In this document: positions 55,748 to 64,000 of the stretch, in pieces
How positions within the stretch are numbered: the stretch's first letter is position 1
How the letters are laid out: the number at the start of each line of letters is the position of its first letter
Assembly (NCBI RefSeq): GCF_000428145.1
Contig: NZ_ATZJ01000001.1
Span: forward strand, 124,001 to 188,000
Direction of reading: 5' to 3'
Source of the DNA: Chitinilyticum litopenaei DSM 21440
GTDB lineage: Bacteria > Pseudomonadota > Gammaproteobacteria > Burkholderiales > Chitinibacteraceae
Length of the DNA stretch: 64,000 nucleotides
The notes under the pieces: model-generated
Seen by the model: only the letters and a program-made list of their open reading frames with translations
The model's database searches: none
Told to the model about the DNA's origin: nothing
Made by a program: the position numbers and the translations under genes

Positions 55748-56617
55748 ATGGCAAGCGGTAAGGAAATTCGCACCAAGATCAAAAGCGTAAAAAACACGCA
55801 GAAGATCACCCGCGCCATGGAAATGGTTGCCACGTCGAAAATGCGCAAGTCTCAGGAACGTATGCGGGCAGCCCGCCCTTACGGTGAAAAAATCCGTAAT
55901 GTGGCTGCCCACCTGAGCGTGGCGCTGGTCGACTATGTGCACCCCTTCCTGCAGAAGCGCGATACCGTCAAGAAGGCCGGTATCATTGTGGTTTCGTCCG
56001 ACAAGGGCCTGTGTGGTGGCTTGAACACCAACATGCTGCGTCTGGCCGTGAACCGCATGAAAGATCTCGACCAGAAAGGTATCGGTTGTGCGGTGACTGC
56101 GATCGGTAGCAAGGGTCTGGGTTTCATGAACCGTAGCCGTGCGAATGTGATTTCGCGCGTGATCGGTCTGGGTGACACCCCGCACCTCGAGCAACTGATC
56201 GGCCCGATCAAGGTGATGGTGGATGCTTATGTCGCCGGTGAAGTGGACGAAGTGCATATCGTCTACACCAAGTTCATCAATACGATGAAGCAGGAACCGG
56301 TGATCGAGCAGCTGCTGCCGCTGTCGGGCGAGTCCTTCGGCCAGCCGGAACATGGCTACAACTGGGAATACCTGTACGAGCCGGATGCCAAGACCGTCAT
56401 TGACGATCTGATGAACCGCTATCTGGAAGCCTTGGTTTACCAGGCCGTAGCGGAAAACATGGCGTCCGAGAACGCAGCCCGGATGGTGGCAATGAAGGCC
56501 GCAACCGATAACGCTGACAAGGTGATCGGCAACCTGCAACTGCTGTACAACAAGACCCGTCAAGCTGCGATTACGAAGGAACTGTCCGAAATCGTAGCCG
56601 GTGCTGCAGCGGTTTGA
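55748..56617 (+). CDS. atpG: ATP synthase F1 subunit gamma
   Basis: 289 aa. N-terminal helix SGKEIRTKIKSVKNTQKITRAMEMVATSKMRK and C-terminal helix (LLYNKTRQAAITKELSEIVAGAAA) form the rotating central shaft coiled coil. Middle DKGLCGGLNTNMLR is conserved. Lies between atpA and atpD in the standard order. Confidence 0.97.
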   Translation: MASGKEIRTKIKSVKNTQKITRAMEMVATSKMRKSQERMRAARPYGEKIRNVAAHLSVALVDYVHPFLQKRDTVKKAGIIVVSSDKGLCGGLNTNMLRLAVNRMKDLDQKGIGCAVTAIGSKGLGFMNRSRANVISRVIGLGDTPHLEQLIGPIKVMVDAYVAGEVDEVHIVYTKFINTMKQEPVIEQLLPLSGESFGQPEHGYNWEYLYEPDAKTVIDDLMNRYLEALVYQAVAENMASENAARMVAMKAATDNADKVIGNLQLLYNKTRQAAITKELSEIVAGAAAV

Positions 56618-56658
56618 TGGTTAGCCAACCCGAATTGATGAGAATTTAGGAAACGACG

Positions 56659-58038
56659 ATGAGCCAAGGTAAAATCGTGCAAATCATCGGCCCGGTAGTC
56701 GACGTGGAATTCCCGCGTGACTCCCTGCCCAAGGTGTATGACGCACTCAAGCTCGTTGACCAGGATCTGACGCTGGAAGTCCAGCAGCAGCTTGGCGACG
56801 GCGTAGTGCGTTCCATTGCCATGGGTACGACCGATGGTCTGAAGCGCGGCATGAGCGTGGGCAATACCGGCAACCCGATTTCGGTGCCGGTTGGTAATGC
56901 CACGCTGGGCCGCATCATGGACGTGCTGGGTAACCCGATCGACGAAGCCGGTCCGGTTAACGCAGAAACTGTTCGCGCCATTCACCAACCCGCCCCGAAG
57001 TTCGATGAGCTGAACCAGACCATCGATCTGCTGGAAACCGGCATCAAGGTTATTGACCTGATTTGTCCGTTTGCCAAGGGTGGCAAGGTTGGTCTGTTCG
57101 GTGGTGCCGGTGTCGGCAAGACCGTAAACATGATGGAACTGATCAACAACATCGCGAAGGCCCACTCCGGTCTGTCCGTATTCGCGGGTGTTGGTGAGCG
57201 TACCCGTGAAGGTAACGACTTCTACCACGAAATGAAGGACTCCAACGTTCTTGATAAAGTGGCGATGGTTTACGGCCAGATGAACGAGCCGCCGGGCAAC
57301 CGTCTGCGCGTGGCCCTGACCGGTCTGTCGATCGCGGAACACTTCCGTGACGAAGGTCGTGACATCCTGTTCTTCGTGGACAACATCTACCGTTACACCC
57401 TGGCCGGTACCGAAGTATCCGCGCTGCTGGGTCGTATGCCGTCCGCCGTAGGCTATCAGCCGACGCTGGCGGAAGAAATGGGTGCCCTGCAAGAGCGTAT
57501 TACTTCCACCAAGACCGGTTCCATTACGTCCATCCAGGCCGTATACGTACCGGCGGATGACTTGACCGATCCGTCGCCGGCGACCACCTTCGCCCACTTG
57601 GACGCGACCGTGGTACTGTCCCGTGACATCGCCGCGCTGGGTATCTACCCGGCCGTTGATCCGCTGGACTCCACTTCCCGTCAGCTGGATCCGCAAGTCG
57701 TTGGTGAAGAGCACTACTACGTTGCCCGTGGCGTGCAATCCACCCTGCAGAAGTACAAGGAACTCCAGGACATCATCGCGATTCTGGGTATGGACGAACT
57801 GTCGGCCGAAGACAAGCTGACCGTCGCCCGCGCTCGCAAGATCCAGCGTTTCCTGTCCCAGCCGTTCCACGTTGCTGAAGTCTTTACCGGTTCCCCGGGC
57901 AAGTATGTGCCGCTCAAGGAAACCCTGAAGGGCTTCAAGGGCATTCTCAACGGCGATTACGACCACCTCCCCGAACAAGCCTTCTACATGGTTGGCGGCA
58001 TCGAGGAAGCAATCGAAAAAGCCAAGACCTTGCAATAA
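56659..58038 (+). CDS. atpD: ATP synthase F1 subunit beta
   Basis: 459 aa. Catalytic subunit with P-loop GGAGVGKTVNMMELI, catalytic Glu region VGERTREGNDFYHEM, and the signature PAVDPLDSTS. Slightly shorter than the E. coli protein plus or minus a few residues, normal for the family. Confidence 0.98.
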   Translation: MSQGKIVQIIGPVVDVEFPRDSLPKVYDALKLVDQDLTLEVQQQLGDGVVRSIAMGTTDGLKRGMSVGNTGNPISVPVGNATLGRIMDVLGNPIDEAGPVNAETVRAIHQPAPKFDELNQTIDLLETGIKVIDLICPFAKGGKVGLFGGAGVGKTVNMMELINNIAKAHSGLSVFAGVGERTREGNDFYHEMKDSNVLDKVAMVYGQMNEPPGNRLRVALTGLSIAEHFRDEGRDILFFVDNIYRYTLAGTEVSALLGRMPSAVGYQPTLAEEMGALQERITSTKTGSITSIQAVYVPADDLTDPSPATTFAHLDATVVLSRDIAALGIYPAVDPLDSTSRQLDPQVVGEEHYYVARGVQSTLQKYKELQDIIAILGMDELSAEDKLTVARARKIQRFLSQPFHVAEVFTGSPGKYVPLKETLKGFKGILNGDYDHLPEQAFYMVGGIEEAIEKAKTLQ

Positions 58039-58049
58039 GGGGGTAGGCC

Positions 58050-58481
58050 ATGGCGATGACCATGCATGTGGACGTTGTGAGCGCCGAAGAGCTGATCTTC
58101 TCCGGCACCGCCGAGTTCATCTCGGCGCCGGCCGACAAGGGCGAGATCGGCATCCTGCCGCGCCACGCACCGTTGCTCACCCGTATCCGCCCCGGTGCAC
58201 TGCGCATCAAGCGAGCCGAGAACACCGGCGAAGAGGATGTCATTCTCTTCGTTTCCGGCGGCCTGCTGGAAGTGCAGCCGCACGTGGTGACCGTACTGGC
58301 CGACACCGCGATTCGCGGTGCCGACATTGACGAAGCCAAGGCCATCGAGGCCAAGCGCAAGGCAGAAGAAGCGCTGAAGAACCACTCCGGTTCGATGGAA
58401 TTCGCAATGGCGCAGGCCGAGCTGATCGAAGCAGTCGCCAAGCTGGGTGTGCTGTCGAAGATGAAGCATCGCGGTCACTGA
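58050..58481 (+). CDS. atpC: ATP synthase F1 subunit epsilon
   Basis: 143 aa. N-terminal beta-sandwich (MHVDVVSAEELIFSGTAEFIS; GEIGILPRHAPLLTRIRPG) and a C-terminal two-helix arm (IDEAKAIEAKRKAEEALKN) that can inhibit rotation. Last gene of the operon, with a strong terminator after it. Confidence 0.96.
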   Translation: MAMTMHVDVVSAEELIFSGTAEFISAPADKGEIGILPRHAPLLTRIRPGALRIKRAENTGEEDVILFVSGGLLEVQPHVVTVLADTAIRGADIDEAKAIEAKRKAEEALKNHSGSMEFAMAQAELIEAVAKLGVLSKMKHRGH

Positions 58482-58509
58482 GCGGAAGCCAGCAAGTCCA
58501 AGTAGCAAG

Positions 58510-58542
58510 AACGGGCAGCCACCAGGCTGCCCGTTTGCTTTT
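58510..58542 (+). terminator. Terminator of the atp operon
   Basis: AACGGGCAGCC-ACCA-GGCTGCCCGTT followed by TGCTTTT, 28 bp after atpC. Confidence 0.88.
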
Positions 58543-58671
58543 GCCGGTGGGTATTCCCGGCAAGCCAAAGTGGCGCAAGGGTTGCCGGCGTATGGCTGTG
58601 CACGTATAGCAAGCATTTCATGATTGTTCTGCCCGCGCGCGCATTGCAGGGCAGCTTCCGGAGAGCATCAC

Positions 58672-58854
58672 ATGGGTGAGATCGTGCCGTTTCGCAAGCG
58701 GACCCAGCACAAGTCCGCTGCACCGGCCAGACCGGTTGTGCCGGCGCCGGACCTGCCGGAATCCGGCCTGCGCAGCCGCCGCGTGCGCCGCCTACTGTGT
58801 GGCCTCGTGCTGGCCGCCTTGCTGCTGCCGTTTCTGCTGAATCTGCTGGGCTGA
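58672..58854 (+). CDS. Small tail-anchored membrane protein
   Basis: 60 aa from MGEIVPFRKRTQHKSAAPAR with GGAGAG upstream. A basic, Pro/Ala-rich cytoplasmic part and a C-terminal hydrophobic helix (RLLCGLVLAALLLPFLLNLL). No family recognised. The N-terminal motif IVPFRKR appears in many small proteobacterial hypothetical proteins. A real gene is supported by ribosome site and topology only. Confidence 0.6.
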   Translation: MGEIVPFRKRTQHKSAAPARPVVPAPDLPESGLRSRRVRRLLCGLVLAALLLPFLLNLLG

Positions 58855-59147
58855 GAGCCCCCCGCTGCCGGCTCAGGAAGGCCTCTTCTGGCGATTGCTT
58901 GCGGCGTGTGCATTGACGGCGTAGCCGGGCGGCGTGATTTCCTGCAACACGGTGTCGCCCCCCGAAACCACTGCGCCCCCTTTGTTGCTCTGGGGAAACA
59001 GCCGGTGGGCGTGAATATGACCGGCAGTAGTCCGTCGGAATGTCCCTTACGGACTGCACGGCGGAGCGCAATTCAGGATATGATTCAGCCTTTACATTAT
59101 GGCGCTCGTGCGACTTCCTGGCCGTGCAGTGCAAGCAGATAGCCTGA

Positions 59148-60416
59148 ATGAAGTGTGTTGATGATTTTCGTCTGAAATTTGGCGACAAGGAATATGTGCC
59201 GATCATGATCGGCGGCATGGGTGTGGATATTTCAACGGCCGATCTGGCGCTGGAAGCCTGCCGGCTCGGCGGCATCGGGCATATTTCCGACGCCATGATC
59301 AAGACGGTCACCGACCGCCGCTATCAGACGAAATACGTCAAGGAAAAGCTGGCCAAGTACAAGTTCAACGTGAACAACGCCGACAAGTCCGTCGTGCAGT
59401 TCGACCTTGAACAGCTGGCCGACGCGCAGCGCATGCATGTGCTGAAAACCATGGAGCGCAAGCAGGGCGCCGGCATGGTGTTCATCAATGTCATGGAAAA
59501 GCTGACGATGAACTCGCCCAAGGACACGCTGCGCGTGCGCCTGCATGCCGCGCTGGATGCCGGCATCGATGGCATCACGCTGGCGGCGGGCCTGCATCTG
59601 GGCTCCTTTGCGCTGATGGAAGATCACCCGCGCTTTCGTGATGCCAAGCTCGGCATCATCGTGTCCTCGGTACGCGCGCTGCAGCTGTTCCTGAAAAAGT
59701 CGGCCCGCACCGGCCGTCTGCCCGACTATGTGGTGGTGGAAGGCCCGCTGGCCGGCGGCCACCTCGGCTTTGGCATGGACTGGGACAAGTACGATCTCGA
59801 AACCATCGTCAGGGAAGTGCTGGAGTGGCTGCAGGCGGAAAACCTGGCCATCCCGGTGATTCCGGCCGGCGGCATCTTCACCGGCAGCGATGCCGTCAAA
59901 TACCTGGAAATGGGCTGTGGCGCCGTGCAGGTGGCAACCCGCTTCACCGTCACCCGTGAATGCGGGCTGCCGGACAAGGTCAAGCAGGAATACTTCAAGG
60001 CCAGCGAAGACCAGATCGAAGTCAACGAGATTTCCCCGACCGGCTACCCGATGCGCATGATCAAGAGCAGCCCGGCCATCGGCTCCGGCCTCAAGCCCAA
60101 TTGCGAGGCCTATGGTTATCTGCTCGACGCCAAGGGCAACTGCTCCTATGTCAGCGCCTACAACAAGGTGCTCGATGACAATCCCGGCGTGAAGAAAATC
60201 TCCGAGATTCATGTCTACGAGAAGACCTGCCTGTGCACGCACATGCGCAACTTCGACTGCTGGACCTGCGGTCATTACACCTATCGCCTGAAGGACACGA
60301 CCAATGTCCTGGCGGATGGCAGCTACCAGTTGCTGACCGCCGAGCATGTGTTCAAGGATTATCAGTACAGCCGCGACAACAGCATCAGCCTGCCGCCCCT
60401 GCCGCAAGAGCAGTAA
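59148..60416 (+). CDS. Nitronate monooxygenase (2-nitropropane dioxygenase family)
   Basis: 422 aa. FMN-binding TIM barrel: VPIMIGGMGVDIST, GITLAAGLHLGS, VVEGPLAGGHLGFG and IPAGGIFTGSDAV (flavin phosphate loop), MGCGAVQVATRFTVTREC. The C-terminus adds a cysteine cluster CLCTHMRNFDCWTCGHYTYR that is not part of the basic fold and may bind a metal. Family enzymes oxidise alkyl nitronates such as propionate-3-nitronate, or act as enoyl reductases. Followed by a terminator. No co-transcribed gene. Confidence 0.88.
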   Translation: MKCVDDFRLKFGDKEYVPIMIGGMGVDISTADLALEACRLGGIGHISDAMIKTVTDRRYQTKYVKEKLAKYKFNVNNADKSVVQFDLEQLADAQRMHVLKTMERKQGAGMVFINVMEKLTMNSPKDTLRVRLHAALDAGIDGITLAAGLHLGSFALMEDHPRFRDAKLGIIVSSVRALQLFLKKSARTGRLPDYVVVEGPLAGGHLGFGMDWDKYDLETIVREVLEWLQAENLAIPVIPAGGIFTGSDAVKYLEMGCGAVQVATRFTVTRECGLPDKVKQEYFKASEDQIEVNEISPTGYPMRMIKSSPAIGSGLKPNCEAYGYLLDAKGNCSYVSAYNKVLDDNPGVKKISEIHVYEKTCLCTHMRNFDCWTCGHYTYRLKDTTNVLADGSYQLLTAEHVFKDYQYSRDNSISLPPLPQEQ

Positions 60417-60430
60417 GCGCCAGCTCCGCT

Positions 60431-60453
60431 AAGCCCGCCATCCGGCGGGCTTT
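60431..60453 (+). terminator. Terminator after the nitronate monooxygenase-like gene
   Basis: AAGCCCGCC-ATCC-GGCGGGCTTTGTC, stem with short T-run, 15 bp after the stop. Confidence 0.85.
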
Positions 60454-60710
60454 GTCATTCCGGGTCCTGATGGGCAAGCGGCAAAGGGTCAGGGCCGTTG
60501 TTTCCGTGCCCCGCGCGAACTTGCTGCGGGCGCAGGCGGGAAGCCGGCCAGGCGCCTTGCATGCTGTATGCCTGGCTGCGCGGGCATGACGGTCCGGCGT
60601 CTTGCCAGTCAGGTGCGGGTTGGCGCCGGCACGCGCTTTCCGTCTGACGTGCTGCAGGTTTTCCCCGCTTGGCCTGCTGTTCACGCTGCGGCATGCTGAG
60701 CGTTTGCCTA
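60454..60710. other. 257-bp stretch without recognised features
   Basis: Between a terminator and a MITE. No ORF with coding character and no repeat seen. Confidence 0.5.
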
Positions 60711-60976
60711 GGTTCTGTTGACGTTTTGTTTGCGCTGCCCGTTTGTGCTGTTTTTGGCCTGAAACAAGGCGCGAAGCCCGCCGCATAGTCGTTCTATGCA
60801 AGGGCTTTGCAACGCAGGGTCAGGCCAAAAACAGCCAAATCCGGAGGACTGGGCGCTTTTTGCGCCGACTCCGCGTTGTTGCTTCGCTGACATAACTCGT
60901 TATGCGGCGCTCGCAACACCTTGATTCGGCGCAAAAATCACTCCAGCGGGAACGCAAACAAAACGTCAACAGAACC
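60711..60976. mobile_element. MITE copy 2 (266 bp), abutting the TauE gene
   Basis: Same family as 8713-8979: TIR GGTTCTGTTGACGTTTTGTT at the left and its complement at the right, the same two hairpin arms (GCTGTTTTTGGCCTGA/TCAGGCCAAAAACAGC). Flanks are CTA and TGG, so no clean target duplication. The right end is followed at once by TGGAGG, the ribosome site of the TauE gene, so the element lies in or replaces its promoter region. Confidence 0.85.
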
Positions 60977-60990
60977 TGGAGGCTGCGGTG

Positions 60991-61752
60991 ATGACCGAAA
61001 CCCTGCTGCTGCTGGTGCCGCTGGCCTTTGTTGCCGGCCTGATCGATGCCGCCGCCGGCGGTGGCGGGCTGGTGCAATTGCCCGCCCTCTTTGCCGCATT
61101 GCCGCGTGAATTGCCGGCGCTGCTGCTGGGCAGCAACAAATTTGCCTCCATCTGGGGTACGGCATCGGCGTGCTGGTCGTATGTGCGCCGTATCCGCATT
61201 CCCTGGCGACTGGTGTTGCCCGCGGCACTGTGCGCCTTTGCCGGCAGCTTTCTGGGGGCGCGTGTGGTGCACTGGCTGCCGGCCGACTGGGTGCGCCCGC
61301 TGGTGATCGGCCTGCTCTTGCTGATGCTGGTCTACACCTGGCTGCGCCCGGCATTTGGCGCCGCCGATGCCGACCGCCCGCTAAGCCGGCGCGATGTGCT
61401 CACCGGCATGGTGCTGGGTGGTGCAATCGGCTTCTACGACGGCATTTTCGGGCCAGGAACCGGCACCTTTCTGGTCTTCCTGTTCGTGCGTTGTTTCCAC
61501 TTTGATTTCCTGCGCGCCACCGCTTGCGCCAAGGTGGTGAATCTCGCCACCAATGCGGCGGCGCTGGCTTTTTTCATTCCGGCCAAGCTGGTGCTCTTCA
61601 GCGTTGCCATTCCCATGGCGCTGGCCAATGTGGCCGGCGCGCAATGCGGCACCTGGCTGGCGCTGCGGGGTGGCAACCGCTGGATCCGGCAACTTTTCCT
61701 CGTACTGGCCCTGCTGCTGCTGACGCGGCTGGTCTGGCTGCAGTGGGCCTGA
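60991..61752 (+). CDS. TauE/SafE-family membrane permease
   Basis: 253 aa from ATG at 60991; GGAGG at 60978-60982. About eight hydrophobic helices (LLLLVPLAFVAGLIDAAAGG; LVLPAALCAFAGSFLGARVV; PLVIGLLLLMLVYTWL; and others), with the N-terminal GLIDAAAGGGGLVQLPAL and the second-half GAIGFYDGIFGPGTGTFLVF motifs of the TSUP family, known for sulfite, sulfoacetate or other anion export. Substrate unknown. Transcription is probably affected by the MITE directly upstream. Confidence 0.88.
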   Translation: MTETLLLLVPLAFVAGLIDAAAGGGGLVQLPALFAALPRELPALLLGSNKFASIWGTASACWSYVRRIRIPWRLVLPAALCAFAGSFLGARVVHWLPADWVRPLVIGLLLLMLVYTWLRPAFGAADADRPLSRRDVLTGMVLGGAIGFYDGIFGPGTGTFLVFLFVRCFHFDFLRATACAKVVNLATNAAALAFFIPAKLVLFSVAIPMALANVAGAQCGTWLALRGGNRWIRQLFLVLALLLLTRLVWLQWA

Positions 61753-61843
61753 CCAGACGTCCGCGATACACGATGCCGCTTGCCGGTTGGCGTGCCCGCG
61801 GCGCGCGGGCATGATGATGACTTCCTGCCAGGCCGGATGAACC

Positions 61844-62641
61844 ATGCCCGCTTTTCCTTCCTATTCCTCACTTACCGCAGCCGCGCTGCACGAGCTGCTC
61901 GCGCTGGGTGCGGACGATGGCCTGAGCTGGCCGGATGGCCAGTTTGCCACCCGTCACACGATTTACCCGGATGTCCTGATTATTGACCCTGGGTATGCTG
62001 ATCAGCGCGAATACAAGATTTGGCTGGAGAGCAATACAGTGAAGGGTATTTGTGCATTGCCCGACGAGGCCGAGGCGGGCGGGCAAAGCTATTACCTGCT
62101 GGATGAGGAAGATGAGGCGCTGCTGAGCGCGGCCCTGCAGCGCATGGCCGCCAGCCTGCTGCCCGCCTGCCGGCCGGGCTACAGCGAGCTGCTGGCCTTT
62201 CTGGGCCACTGCATTGGTGAGGAGCAGGCTGCACGGCTGTTTGATGCGCGCATCGGCAGCTTTCCCGCCGATGTCCGCCTGCGCTGGGCGCTGCTGGCCG
62301 ACGTGCTCGACGAAGCGGGGCAGCTGACCAGCTTCGAGTGGCAGGCCTGGCACGATGAAGGCGTGGCCCTGCTCAATACCCTGCCGATTGTCGCCGCGCG
62401 CGACATCCACATCCCCGAACCCGATGGCCGCGCCCGCCGCGCCGTGCTGGATGCCGACGATCCCCGTGCCGCCATGTTCGATTACTTCCGCCTCTATCTG
62501 GACGAGGCCGAGCTGATGCTGGTGGCGCTGGGCAGCGAGCTGGCCGATTTCCAGACCTTTGTCGTGCTGCCGCTGGACGACTATCGCGCCGCCCGTGCGC
62601 TGGCGCAATGCAGTAGCCTGGGGCTGGCCGCGCAGTGGTAG
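61844..62641 (+). CDS. DUF6630-like hypothetical protein
   Basis: 265 aa, soluble. N-terminal SYSSLTAAALHELLALGADD with PDVLIIDPGYADQREYKIW and, in the second half, RWALLADVLDEAGQLTSFEWQ and LDEAELMLVALGSELADFQTF. The pattern of a W..D... LADVLDEAG core recalls DUF6630, but this naming is from memory and unverified. No signal peptide. A good candidate for a protein of contact-dependent or accessory type, but nothing in the neighbourhood supports one role. Lies 91 bp after the TauE gene. Confidence 0.55.
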   Translation: MPAFPSYSSLTAAALHELLALGADDGLSWPDGQFATRHTIYPDVLIIDPGYADQREYKIWLESNTVKGICALPDEAEAGGQSYYLLDEEDEALLSAALQRMAASLLPACRPGYSELLAFLGHCIGEEQAARLFDARIGSFPADVRLRWALLADVLDEAGQLTSFEWQAWHDEGVALLNTLPIVAARDIHIPEPDGRARRAVLDADDPRAAMFDYFRLYLDEAELMLVALGSELADFQTFVVLPLDDYRAARALAQCSSLGLAAQW

Positions 62642-62782
62642 CGGCACCGTTTATCCGAATATCATGAAAATCTAATGAACGGTATTAATCCCTGAAAAAA
62701 GAGTGTGTTAGCATTACTTACGGTCGCGCTGTAAGCACAAGCCAGCCCGATCCGCTCTTTGCCAACACCGACGGGGTACGCC

Positions 62783-64000
62783 ATGACTGCAGCCAACTGG
62801 ACCAATCAGCAGGTGATTGATCAGCTCAATTCTGGCGAGAAATGGACCGGCTCCACCATCACCTATGCCTTCCCCACGCTGGCTTCGGGCATGTTTTCGC
62901 AGGGCGAGGCGACCGGATTCAAGGCGGCAACGGCCAGCCAGCAAGTCTGGCTGAAGCTGGCGCTGCAAAGCTGGGATGAACTGATTCCGCAGAGCTTTGC
63001 GCAAGTCAGCAGCGGCTCGAACATCGAGCTCGCCTATACCACCACCAATATCAGCTACGCCCACGCCTACCATCCCACCATCGGCAGCGTGTGGTTCAAT
63101 GCCGGCCACACATCGCTGACCAGCACCACGGTCGGTTCCTACGGCTACATGGCCGCCATGCACGAGATCGGTCATGCCATGGGGCTGGAGCACATGGGCA
63201 ACTACAACGGCGGCGGCAGCTGGACACCGTCGTCCTACCAGGATTCGGCCGTCTTTTCGATCATGTCCTACTTCGGCCCGCAGGGGGCTGCGCCACTGTA
63301 CAGCGCCGAGGTCATGCAGGCCGACTGGACGGCCGCCAACGGCGTCACCTATTCGGCGCAAACGCCGATGCTGCACGACATCATGGCCATCCAGGCCATG
63401 TATGGCGTCTCGACCACCACGCGGCTGGGCGACACCGTTTACGGCTTTGGCAGCAATGTCAGCGGCACGGCGCGCGAAATCTACGACTTCAGCTTCAACC
63501 AGAACCCCATCCTGACGATCTTCGACTCGGGCGGCACCGACACGCTCAACCTCGCCGGCTGGAGCAGCAATTCGACCGTCTACCTGCAAAGCGGCAAGTA
63601 TTCCTCGTGCAACAACATGAGCAACAACATCGCCATCGCCTACGGTTGCGTGATCGAGAACGCCACAACCGGCAATGGCAATGACTTCCTGCAGGGCAAC
63701 GACGTGGCCAACCGCCTGGAAGCCGGCGGCGGCAACGACAGGCTGGAAGGTGGTGGCGGCAATGACTGGCTCTATGGCGGCGCTGGCATCGATACCGCGC
63801 TGGTGACCGGCTACTACGCGCAATACTCCTTCACCTATGATCCGGAAACCCAGGGTTTCTCGATGCAGGGCGGCAATACCGGGCTGGATTGGCTCTTCGG
63901 TTTTGAATACGTGCAATTTGGCGACGCACTGAAAACCGTGCAGGATCTGCTGGCCAGCAGTGGCAGTGGTTCGTCGGGCAGTACCGACACGTTTGCACCG
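62783..64000 (+). CDS. Serralysin-like (M10) zinc metalloprotease with RTX repeats (3' end outside window)
   Basis: Open from ATG at 62783 to the last base (406 codons visible). Zinc-binding motif H127EIGHAMGLEH137 matches HExxHxxGxxH, with the Met-turn in VFSIMSYFGPQG. The N-terminal part (ITYAFPTLASG) follows the usual serralysin pattern. RTX nonapeptides begin at about residue 297 (GNGNDFLQGN; AGGGNDRLEGGGGNDWLYGG) and bind calcium after secretion by a type I system; no signal peptide is present, which fits. A linker SGSGSSGSTDTF suggests another domain beyond the edge. Secreted protease. Confidence 0.9.
   Translation, partial: MTAANWTNQQVIDQLNSGEKWTGSTITYAFPTLASGMFSQGEATGFKAATASQQVWLKLALQSWDELIPQSFAQVSSGSNIELAYTTTNISYAHAYHPTIGSVWFNAGHTSLTSTTVGSYGYMAAMHEIGHAMGLEHMGNYNGGGSWTPSSYQDSAVFSIMSYFGPQGAAPLYSAEVMQADWTAANGVTYSAQTPMLHDIMAIQAMYGVSTTTRLGDTVYGFGSNVSGTAREIYDFSFNQNPILTIFDSGGTDTLNLAGWSSNSTVYLQSGKYSSCNNMSNNIAIAYGCVIENATTGNGNDFLQGNDVANRLEAGGGNDRLEGGGGNDWLYGGAGIDTALVTGYYAQYSFTYDPETQGFSMQGGNTGLDWLFGFEYVQFGDALKTVQDLLASSGSGSSGSTDTFAP

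Noticed and set aside
58549..58592. Additional GGGTAT palindrome after the atp terminator
   Set aside because: GGGTATTCCCGGCAA and TTGCCGGCGTAT form an inverted repeat but the arm sequence differs from the family; not counted.

Overview
This is a GC-rich chromosomal window from a betaproteobacterium. The gene sequences and two conserved blocks (zapB-like/zapA/6S RNA/fau, and mnmG-rsmG-parA-parB followed by the F1Fo ATP synthase operon) point to Neisseriales, somewhere near Chitinibacteraceae or Chromobacteriaceae. The genus cannot be fixed from sequence reading alone. A PTS of the glucose/N-acetylglucosamine type, a polyphosphate glucokinase and secreted protein genes at both window edges fit a free-living polymer degrader, but that is inference.

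Layout. 1-8.3 kb: the 3' part of a giant secreted or surface protein with DUF4214 repeats, then a three-gene overlapping cluster (methyltransferase, TPR/LicD-like transferase, cytidylyltransferase-like) that looks like a surface-decoration cassette. 8.3-9.4 kb: a small exported-protein gene split by a 267-bp MITE, then a small Imm32-like gene. 9.6-12.3 kb (minus strand): an overlapping trio of membrane protein, radical SAM/SPASM enzyme and a small protein ending in 13 consecutive asparagines; this is the best candidate for an undescribed system. 12.3-16.7 kb (minus): rlmF, pterin carbinolamine dehydratase, a Tat-exported unknown, queC and an AraC-type regulator. 16.8-20.4 kb: an RstAB-like two-component system, a MipA/OmpV protein and a methyltransferase-like protein. 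20.4-21.1 kb: a nest of repeats including a 457-bp, heavily structured element. 21.1-30.8 kb (minus): queE, cpoB, pal, tolB, tolA, tolR, tolQ, ruvB, a PAP2 phosphatase, ruvA and a TlpA-like thioredoxin. 31.1-33.5 kb: rbgA/ylqF, zapB-like, zapA, 6S RNA, fau. 33.7-38.8 kb: HPr, a fused EIIA-HPr-EI protein and an EIICB permease. 39.1-45.8 kb: a SleB-like hydrolase, a divergent LysR/SDR pair, ampG-xthA, pyrE and a DUF4124 protein. 46.1-51.4 kb: ppgK, mnmG, rsmG, parA, parB. 51.5-58.5 kb: atpIBEFHAGDC with a good promoter and terminator. 58.7-64 kb: a small membrane protein, a nitronate monooxygenase-like protein, a second MITE copy, a TauE/SafE permease, a DUF6630-like protein and the 5' part of a serralysin-like metalloprotease that runs off the window.

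The intergenic DNA is unusually rich in small dispersed repeats: a roughly 50-bp palindrome bounded by GGGTAT/ATACCC in about ten places, two copies of a two-armed MITE, a TGTTGAAAAAG repeat one copy of which has been interrupted by another MITE, dRS3-like GTCATTCC repeats, and CACAGAGACACAGAG palindromes. No tRNA, rRNA, CRISPR array or intact transposase gene was seen.
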